Assembly: GCA_030705945.1 (NCBI GenBank)
Contig: JAUZPS010000169.1
Span: 1 to 8,666 of the forward strand
DNA from: Bacillota bacterium
GTDB taxonomy: Bacteria; Bacillota; Clostridia; Acetivibrionales; DSM-2933
Length of the DNA: 8,666 nucleotides
Direction of reading: 5' to 3'
Below, in pieces: positions 1-5,031 of the stretch. Below the pieces are notes generated by a model. That model was not told the DNA's origin and searched no databases. It saw nothing but the letters and a program-made list of their open reading frames with translations. A program made the position numbers and the translations under genes. The number at the start of each line of letters is the position of its first letter. Positions within the stretch are counted from its first letter, which is position 1.

Positions 1-46
1 CAGCGCAAACAATAAAAATAATAAGTTTATCTAAGAGCTTATTCAT
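1..46 (-). CDS. Probable N-terminus of a membrane or secreted protein (partial)
   Basis: On the minus strand an ATG at 46-44 opens a frame that runs off the left edge and reads MNKLLDKLIIFIVCA. A lysine-containing start followed by a hydrophobic run is what a signal peptide or first membrane helix looks like. Only 15 codons are visible, so no family can be named. A plausible promoter lies upstream at 62-90, but there is no clear Shine-Dalgarno sequence: the purine stretch AAAGG is 13 nt from the ATG, farther than usual. The gene would diverge from the ABC operon. The call rests on the N-terminal pattern and the promoter only, and could be chance. Confidence 0.35.
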   Translation of the reverse strand, partial: MNKLLDKLIIFIVCA

Positions 47-61
47 TCTATTTACCAAACC

Positions 62-90
62 TTTATCATGTTGGAGTATTCATTTATCAA
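62..90 (-). promoter_or_regulatory. Candidate sigma-A-type promoter for the left-edge gene
   Basis: Reading the minus strand, TTGATA (90-85) is followed after exactly 17 nt by GATAAA (67-62). This is an acceptable -35/-10 pair with canonical spacing, and it would start transcription about 10-15 nt before the ATG at 46. In DNA this AT-rich such matches are common, so support is modest. The -35 box ends right at the start of the hairpin repeat cluster. Confidence 0.3.
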
Positions 91-104
91 TCACGATTTT
101 AATT

Positions 105-158
105 TATATGTTTCGTGATAAACATTTTACATTAACTCTTAAAATCACGAAACATATA
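105..158 (+). repeat. Simple hairpin repeat, 15-bp stem and 24-nt loop (copy A)
   Basis: The arm tatatgtttcgtgat (105-119) is the perfect reverse complement of 144-158. The loop at 120-143 begins AAACATTTTACATTAA. The 3' flank reads CCTTGATCTATAA. Stem, loop length and tail recur at 7839-7892, and with altered but still paired stem bases at 7789-7842. Confidence 0.85.
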
Positions 159-169
159 CCTTGATCTAT

Positions 170-250
170 AAATCGTGAAAAACACCATATTATTTTGCAA
201 ATGAAGATGCTTTAACTTCATTTGCTTATGTAAAATCTTTTTCACGATTT
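170..250 (-). repeat. Nested double-stem repeat (copy B)
   Basis: Outer arms aaatcgtgaaaaa (170-182) and its exact reverse complement (238-250) enclose an inner 10-bp stem gcaaatgaag (197-206) with cttcatttgc (216-225). Read on the minus strand the order is outer arm, GATTTTACATAA, inner arm, loop TTAAAGCAT, inner arm, 14-nt spacer, outer arm. The element at 7696-7779 has the same order and nearly the same internal lengths. Confidence 0.85.
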
Positions 251-286
251 TAATATAGCATTTCGTCTTAATGAAATCAAATAAAT

Positions 287-302
287 TATGACATTTGTCA
301 TA
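287..302. promoter_or_regulatory. Perfect palindrome, possible regulator-binding site
   Basis: The 16-bp sequence tatgacatttgtcata is a perfect 7+2+7 palindrome, short-spaced like a dimeric repressor operator rather than like the longer-looped hairpins around it. It lies about 310 nt upstream of the ABC operon and about 240 nt from the left-edge gene. No regulator gene is in the window, so its partner is unknown. Confidence 0.35.
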
Positions 303-387
303 TTCTCTTTGGAGTTTATTCACTTATAACGCGAAGATAAAAATAGTAATATTAAGATAAGAAATGGATGATGGTTAATCTTATTAA

Positions 388-458
388 GGGCGTTTCAAAA
401 AATTCCTTGTTCAAGTTTATAGGACTAAAACCCATTATATCAAGTTTTTGAAACGACC
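388..458. repeat. Imperfect terminal inverted repeat, 71 bp (possible small mobile-element remnant)
   Basis: gggcgtttcaaaaa (388-401) and tttttgaaacgacc (445-458) are 14-bp inverted repeats with one mismatch, enclosing 43 nt without internal symmetry. The ends resemble the GGG..GTTTCAAAA termini I associate with IS1182-like elements, which would make this an internally deleted remnant. That link is from memory and weak. A T run at 464-470 follows, so the structure could also act as a transcription terminator on the plus strand. Confidence 0.45.
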
Positions 459-475
459 AGTTATTTTTTTGATAC

Positions 476-580
476 TATATAAAAAGCAATTAATCTTTTA
501 CATTTGCCTATCGCAAAATAACGTTAAAGCGTTCGTTATTTTGCTCCGTCAAATGTAAGATTAATAGTGCTTTTTATATA
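476..580 (+). repeat. Long nested hairpin in the leader of the ABC operon
   Basis: The outer arms run from 476 to 506 and from 550 to 580. The first 12 nt (tatataaaaagc) pair perfectly with 569-580, and the remainder pairs with a 2-nt slip and two mismatches. Inside, gcaaaataacg (513-523) pairs exactly with 534-544 around the loop ttaaagcgtt. The TTTTACATT string and the TTAAAGC loop are shared with the nested repeats at 170-250 and 7696-7779. The element ends 31 nt before the ATPase start codon, so it is probably transcribed as part of the operon leader. One arm of it recurs alone at 7645-7672. Confidence 0.75.
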
Positions 581-611
581 CCTAATATAAATAAATTTTG
601 GAGGAAGCTTT

Positions 612-1544
612 ATGGTGATTAAGGTTAATAATTTGGTAAAAAGATACGACGATTTGATAGCGTTAGATCATTTCAATCTGGAAGTAAGAGAAGGAGAAAT
701 ATTCGGCCTTTTAGGTCCGAACGGTTCAGGCAAGACAACTGCAATCAACTGTATTTTATCACTGCTAAAATATGATAAGGGCACAATAGAAATTTATGAC
801 AAACCAATGTCTCCCGATGCTTATGATATAAAACGAAATATAGGCATCATAATGCAGAATGTAGCCGTATTTGACGAATTAACAGTTTTTGAAAACATTG
901 ATTATTTTTGCGGGCTTTATATTTTAGACAAGAAGAAGCGTAGCAGCCTTGTAGACGAAGCCATAGACTTTGTTGGGATAAATGATTTCAGAAAATTTTA
1001 CCCCAAAAAATTAAGCGGTGGGTTACTTCGCAGATTAAATATTGCCTGTGGCATTGCTCATAGGCCAAAGCTGATTATCTTAGATGAACCGACCGTAGCA
1101 GTTGACCCTCAGAGCAGGAACAATATATTGGAGGGCATACAACGCTTAAATAAAGAAGGCGCAACAATTATTTACACCTCTCACTATATGGAAGAAGTTG
1201 AGCAAATCTGCTCACGGATATCCATTATGGACAAAGGTAAGATAATAGCAACAGGAACCAATGATGAACTTAAGGGCATGATAGACTCAGGTGAGAAGCT
1301 CACTGTTGAAATGTTTAAAATAGATGATGAAATTCTGGGCGAAATCAGGAAGCTTCCGAACATAATTTCAGCAGAATTTCATGAAAATTTACTGGTTGCA
1401 AAATCCCACAGGGGCAAAAACAATTTAGTTGCTTTGCTGGATTATTTAAAAACTAAAAATATCCCTATAGGAAAAATTTATTCCGAACCCCCGACATTAA
1501 ACGATGTATTCCTTGAGATAACGGGTAAAGAGCTTAGAGACTGA
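612..1544 (+). CDS. ABC-2 type exporter ATP-binding protein
   Basis: This 310-residue cytoplasmic ATPase should power the two permeases encoded directly downstream. Walker A is GPNGSGKT (residues 35-42), the Q-loop glutamine is Q82, the signature is LSGGL (134-138, glutamine replaced by leucine), Walker B is LIILDEP (154-160) with catalytic E159, and the switch histidine is H191. The region after about residue 225 matches the C-terminal extension usual for drug and antibiotic-type ABC-2 exporters. The start is set by GGAGG at 600-604, seven nt before the ATG. It is the first gene of a three-gene operon, with 20 nt to the next. The substrate cannot be read from the sequence; drugs, antimicrobial peptides or lipids are the usual options for this group. 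Confidence 0.93.
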   Translation: MVIKVNNLVKRYDDLIALDHFNLEVREGEIFGLLGPNGSGKTTAINCILSLLKYDKGTIEIYDKPMSPDAYDIKRNIGIIMQNVAVFDELTVFENIDYFCGLYILDKKKRSSLVDEAIDFVGINDFRKFYPKKLSGGLLRRLNIACGIAHRPKLIILDEPTVAVDPQSRNNILEGIQRLNKEGATIIYTSHYMEEVEQICSRISIMDKGKIIATGTNDELKGMIDSGEKLTVEMFKIDDEILGEIRKLPNIISAEFHENLLVAKSHRGKNNLVALLDYLKTKNIPIGKIYSEPPTLNDVFLEITGKELRD

Positions 1545-1564
1545 TATTAAAGAGGAGGGTTATA

Positions 1565-2719
1565 ATGTTTTATCATAATTATAAGTATAGACTTAAATGT
1601 ATCATAAGAGATAAGCAACTGATGTTTTGGACACTGCTATTTCCGATAATTCTGGCAACATTATTCAATTTGGCGTTTTCAAACATAACAACAGCGGTAA
1701 AATTTTCAAAAATCAAAATTGGGATTGTCAATAATGCTGAATATTATAAAAATACAGATTTTATCAAAGTTATTAGTTCAATTTCAAATAATCATAAAAA
1801 TGAAGGAAAGGATGACTTATTTGACATAAAATATGTATCAAAGATAGATGCGGATAAACTTCTCGACGACGGTAAAATTGAAGGATACATCAATTTTGAT
1901 AATGGGATCAAGCTTGTAATAAATAAGTCAGGATTAAATCAGACCATATTAAAAGGTTTTCTGGATGATTTTGAACAATCAGCATCTACCGGAGGAACAA
2001 TTGCCAGTAAAAATCGCGCTGCAATTCAAAACGGGCTCATGGATAGTATTTCTGACAGAAATGATTATCTTAAGGAGGTTTCGAGCAGCAGGTCTGCTCC
2101 TAATAACACTTTAAACTATTTTTTTGCCTTAATTGCGATGGCTTGCTTGTACGGGAGCTTTTGGGGTCTGAAAGAAGTTGTTGCCATACAAGCCAATCAG
2201 TCTACGCAGGGGGCAAGGGTTAATATGGCTCCGACACACAAGATGAAGGTGTTTTTTGCCTCCATGTCTGCGGCTTTTACAGTTCAATTTTTGGAAATAC
2301 TCGTTTTGATAGGATATCTGACTTCAATACTGAAAATAGACTTTGGAAATCAAGTGGGCTATGTATTACTTACATGCGCTATTGCAACAATTACAGGGGT
2401 TTTATTCGGCGCTTTCTTTGCTTCTATAATTAAAAATGGAGAAGGAATTAAGATAGGAGTTCTTATCTCGCTTTCAATGGCTATGTCGTTTTTATCAGGA
2501 TTAATGGTGGATAAAATGAAATATATAATTAGCTCAAATGCTCCTATTATAGGATATCTTAACCCTGCAAATCTGATAACCGACTCATTTTACGCATTAT
2601 ATTATTATGATACACACACGCAATTTTTCAAGGACATACTGATGCTCTGCGGCTTTTCAATAATATTTTGCTTAAGTACCTACTTCGTTTTAAGGAGGCA
2701 GAAATATGCAAGTCTATAA
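1565..2719 (+). CDS. ABC-2 type transporter permease (first subunit)
   Basis: This 384-residue membrane protein has the ABC-2 permease layout: one helix near the N-terminus (about 21-38), a long extracytoplasmic region (about 45-180), then five hydrophobic segments (about 184-204, 228-255, 262-289, 296-314, 355-376). The motif YLNPANLITDSFYALYYY (about 331-348) before the last helix is typical of the family. GGAGGG at 1554-1559 sits just upstream of the ATG and fixes the start. The gene's last 14 nt overlap the next permease, implying coupled translation and a heterodimeric channel. The substrate is unknown. Confidence 0.9.
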   Translation: MFYHNYKYRLKCIIRDKQLMFWTLLFPIILATLFNLAFSNITTAVKFSKIKIGIVNNAEYYKNTDFIKVISSISNNHKNEGKDDLFDIKYVSKIDADKLLDDGKIEGYINFDNGIKLVINKSGLNQTILKGFLDDFEQSASTGGTIASKNRAAIQNGLMDSISDRNDYLKEVSSSRSAPNNTLNYFFALIAMACLYGSFWGLKEVVAIQANQSTQGARVNMAPTHKMKVFFASMSAAFTVQFLEILVLIGYLTSILKIDFGNQVGYVLLTCAIATITGVLFGAFFASIIKNGEGIKIGVLISLSMAMSFLSGLMVDKMKYIISSNAPIIGYLNPANLITDSFYALYYYDTHTQFFKDILMLCGFSIIFCLSTYFVLRRQKYASL

Positions 2720-3872
2720 AGCTTTTTTCAAAGTTATTTATAAACATCTAACTCAGATAATGATTTATATGGCGGTGTTTTTCGGATTGACCATAGCTCT
2801 TACCTACACTTATAATGATCCCACAGATACAAACTTTACAGGAACCAAGGTCAATATTGCTTTTATAAACCATGATAAAAATTCTGAGCTCGTGGAAGGC
2901 TTAAAGGGGTATCTTGACAAAAATACAAACATAGTGGACATTAAAGATGATACCCAAAAACTTCAGGATGCTTTGTTTTTTAAACAGGTGGAGTATATAG
3001 TTAAAGTTCCTGCAGGTTTTACTGAGGGACTCCTTGCAAAAAAGCAGGTTCAACTGGAAAAGACCACTTTACCAGGGTCAGCAAGCGGAGTATATGTGGA
3101 TAGCTTAGTCAACAAATACTTAAACACGGTAAAAACCTACAACGGATATTTAAATAGCGCGCCTATGGAACAAATAGTTTCTTATGTTGATAAAGATTTG
3201 GAGCAAAAAGCCGATGTTAAGTTAAACGTATCTATGGCTGAGAAGTCCACAAAAGAAAAGTGTCAGTTTTATTATAATTTTTTGGCTTATTCAATATTTG
3301 CAATATTGATTTTGGGAGTTTGCTCAGTTATGATTGTCTTTAATAATAAAGACCTGAAAAAGAGAAATCTTTGCTCGCCAACAAAGCTAAAAAGCATGAA
3401 TTTCCAAATGATACTAGGAAATATAAGTTACGCGGTTCTTGCATGGTTTGTTATGATCTTTGCCAGCATCATAATGTACGGTGGCTTTATGTTCACTGCA
3501 AGGGGCTTGTTATTTTTGTTAAACTCCCTTGTATTTACCATAGCAGCTTTAAGTATAAGCTTTCTGATAGGAAATGTAATTAAGAGCAGGGCAGCAATGT
3601 CTGCGGCCACAAATGTTATTTCTTTGGGCACATGTTTTATAAGCGGAGTGTTTGTTCCTCAGGAATTGCTTGGTAAAACAGTATTAACTATCGCAAACTT
3701 TACGCCGAATTATTGGTATGTCAAATCCAATGATATTATAGCGAATATGATTAACTTCAACATGGAAAATATGACCCCAATATTTATAAATATGCTGATA
3801 ATGATTGGTTTTGCTCTAGCAATGCTTGCAGTGGCGCTTGTAGTTATAAAACAAAAGAGAATGAGCTATTGA
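2706..3872 (+). CDS. ABC-2 type transporter permease (second subunit)
   Basis: This 388-residue protein has the same architecture as its upstream neighbour but a clearly different sequence: helix at about 15-35, an extracytoplasmic region at about 40-187, and hydrophobic segments near 190-212, 234-258, 266-290, 298-317 and 358-381. The segment FISGVFVPQELLG (311-323) followed by NFTPNYWYVKSND corresponds to the conserved loop before the final helix of ABC-2 permeases. AAGGAGG at 2692-2698 supports the ATG inside the previous gene. It presumably pairs with that permease and the ATPase to form the complete exporter. It is the last gene before the terminator at 3942-3981. Confidence 0.9.
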   Translation: MQVYKAFFKVIYKHLTQIMIYMAVFFGLTIALTYTYNDPTDTNFTGTKVNIAFINHDKNSELVEGLKGYLDKNTNIVDIKDDTQKLQDALFFKQVEYIVKVPAGFTEGLLAKKQVQLEKTTLPGSASGVYVDSLVNKYLNTVKTYNGYLNSAPMEQIVSYVDKDLEQKADVKLNVSMAEKSTKEKCQFYYNFLAYSIFAILILGVCSVMIVFNNKDLKKRNLCSPTKLKSMNFQMILGNISYAVLAWFVMIFASIIMYGGFMFTARGLLFLLNSLVFTIAALSISFLIGNVIKSRAAMSAATNVISLGTCFISGVFVPQELLGKTVLTIANFTPNYWYVKSNDIIANMINFNMENMTPIFINMLIMIGFALAMLAVALVVIKQKRMSY

Positions 3873-3941
3873 TATGGTTGTCTTTGAAAACCTGCCATAA
3901 CAATATTCATGATAAGATAAATTAAACAAATAATGAAAGAG

Positions 3942-3981
3942 GTCCGCCAATTGAGAAGAAATTCCAAATAGCGGACTTTTT
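3942..3981 (+). terminator. Rho-independent terminator of the ABC operon
   Basis: The stem gtccgc (3942-3947) pairs with gcggac (3971-3976) and is followed at once by five T residues (3977-3981), 70 nt after the operon's last stop. The loop is long (23 nt). It lies between convergent genes; on the other strand it is followed only by a weak T-rich stretch, so termination of the minus-strand gene here is less certain. Confidence 0.65.
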
Positions 3982-3987
3982 GGCTCC

Positions 3988-4665
3988 TTAGCGCCTTTCC
4001 TCTTTCCCAAGTAACCTAAAAGCCTCATTTAAATGAACAAATATATGCCGAGTGGCAGGCATGAGAAGAAGGCCTGAATATGTCTTCTTACCCCAGTAGT
4101 CAATAAGTCCTTTTGCTTCGCTTACTACTGCTCCCTCATCTATTATTCTTTGCAATCTGGAAGGCTCGATTTTTTTCTTCAGATCTTCCGGTTTAAAGGA
4201 TTTTATGATGTGTCTTGTCTTGAGCCCAACCGTCAACCTATATGCCCACAACTCTTGCATATCTATAGTTTTACTCAAAGCCTCAATTTCCTCCTCATTC
4301 ATGGCATTTCCAGTATCGCGAGCTTTTATATTCAACCTATGAAGCCAATTGTTGCTATTGATTACTTGTTGTTCATCTTTAATCAAAATATTCATTGTTA
4401 TATCTTCAATTCTGGCTGAGTGCCAAAGCTTCCATGCTATTGATTGTTCACCTTTAAAAGCTTTTCTGAAAGACTCTTCACTCATCCCACTCCACAATTC
4501 ATCTTCAAATGACCAATACTCCGAATGAGCAACTTCTCTAGAGTGGACCATTTCATGCAGAGTTAAGCATATTTCAACACACTTTTCAAAATTATTTGTT
4601 TTCGGCCAGGTATCCTGTAGTATTTTAAATTGCTCGTTCCAATAAACTCTATTTGGATCTTTCAT
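3988..4665 (-). CDS. DinB/YfiT-like putative metal-binding protein
   Basis: This 225-residue, mostly helical soluble protein has no signal peptide. Histidines recur in the pattern expected of the DinB/YfiT four-helix-bundle superfamily: a cluster near the N-terminus (H37, H41, H47), WHSARIED with H82, and MPATRHIFVHLNEA near the C-terminus with H207 and H211. The last motif resembles the RHxxxH helix that supplies metal ligands in that family. Some relatives are thiol transferases or DNA-damage-inducible proteins, but no reaction can be assigned here. The protein is longer than a typical DinB of about 150-170 residues. It stands alone, convergent with the ABC operon. The start at 4665 has only a weak GGTG/AGGA upstream. 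Confidence 0.6.
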   Translation of the reverse strand: MKDPNRVYWNEQFKILQDTWPKTNNFEKCVEICLTLHEMVHSREVAHSEYWSFEDELWSGMSEESFRKAFKGEQSIAWKLWHSARIEDITMNILIKDEQQVINSNNWLHRLNIKARDTGNAMNEEEIEALSKTIDMQELWAYRLTVGLKTRHIIKSFKPEDLKKKIEPSRLQRIIDEGAVVSEAKGLIDYWGKKTYSGLLLMPATRHIFVHLNEAFRLLGKEERR

Positions 4666-4727
4666 TTTGTCACCAATTCCTGTCTCTTATCCTCATAATG
4701 ATTATTTTAAATTATTAGCTTTACCAT

Positions 4728-4757
4728 ATTATACCTCATAATAATTTATTATTCCAC
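4728..4757 (-). promoter_or_regulatory. Candidate promoter of the DinB-like gene
   Basis: A perfect TATAAT lies on the minus strand at 4733-4728, giving an untranslated leader of roughly 55 nt. The -35 position 17 nt upstream reads TGGAAT, a poor match to TTGACA, so the call depends on the -10 box alone. Confidence 0.35.
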
Positions 4758-4962
4758 TTAGGCAGTATGAAAAAGAAGACTTTTGTAGAGAATGAAGCAT
4801 TATTCCTTAGTGAGGAATATCTGGCTCACTGACAGGGTTTTAATAGATGGTAACTTCATATGAAAAGGATGCATTTCTATATTTTTATAAACAGTTGGCA
4901 TTTATTATATATTTCATAATAACATTTTACATTAGCTTTAAAATCATAAAACATATACTTGA
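4734..4962. other. AT-rich intergenic stretch with no convincing gene
   Basis: Between the DinB-like gene's promoter and the peptidase frame there is no supported coding region. Two tiny plus-strand ORFs exist (4767-4832, 21 codons; 4860-4919, 19 codons) without good ribosome binding sites. A short imperfect palindrome sits at 4801-4819 (tattccttagtgaggaata). The right end is occupied by a decayed hairpin repeat at 4906-4957. Confidence 0.55.
4906..4957 (+). repeat. Decayed copy of the simple hairpin repeat
   Basis: Arms 4906-4920 and 4943-4957 pair at 12 of 15 positions around a 22-nt loop that keeps AACATTTTACATTA. The trailing ACATATACTTGA resembles the ACATATACCTTGAT tail of the copies at 105-158 and 7839-7892. 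The peptidase reading frame opens immediately downstream, at 4963. Confidence 0.75.
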
Positions 4963-5031
4963 ATCAAACGTATTAATAACGAATTAAAACTAAAAGGTCG
5001 ACCACAAATTGATACCAATACTGCAGTTCCC

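Larger units (their letters stand above)
91..254. repeat. Compound two-hairpin repeat, copy 1
   Basis: This block contains a simple hairpin (105-158) and a nested hairpin (170-250, read on the minus strand) separated by 11 nt, and is bounded by a 13-nt direct repeat tcacgattttaat (91-103 and 242-254). The same two-hairpin arrangement occurs in the opposite orientation at 7696-7842. The short minus-strand ORF across this block is explained by the repeat and is not called as a gene. Confidence 0.7.
255..475. other. Intergenic stretch without a gene
   Basis: No ORF with a credible start and ribosome binding site is seen on either strand. The stretch contains the palindrome at 287-302 and the long-looped inverted repeat at 388-458, followed by a T run at 464-470. 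I could not find a convincing -35/-10 pair for the downstream ABC operon here, although the operon's transcription should start in or just after this region. Confidence 0.6.

Noticed and set aside
91..323. A 63-codon minus-strand ORF (132-323) across the repeat cluster.
   Set aside because: It lies mostly inside the palindromic repeats, has no ribosome binding site or recognisable protein features, and its sequence is explained by the hairpin arms.
4801..4819. Short palindrome tattccttagtgaggaata as an operator or terminator.
   Set aside because: It is imperfect, has no T run, and is not placed near a supported promoter or gene end.
4767..4832. A 21-codon plus-strand ORF (MKKKTFVENEALFLSEEYLAH).
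   Set aside because: It is too short, lacks a good ribosome binding site and matches nothing I recognise; kept only as part of the intergenic description.
4860..4919. A 19-codon ORF starting MKRMHFYIFI that could be a signal peptide remnant for the peptidase.
   Set aside because: It is in a different frame from the peptidase, ends inside the hairpin repeat and is not typical enough to call.
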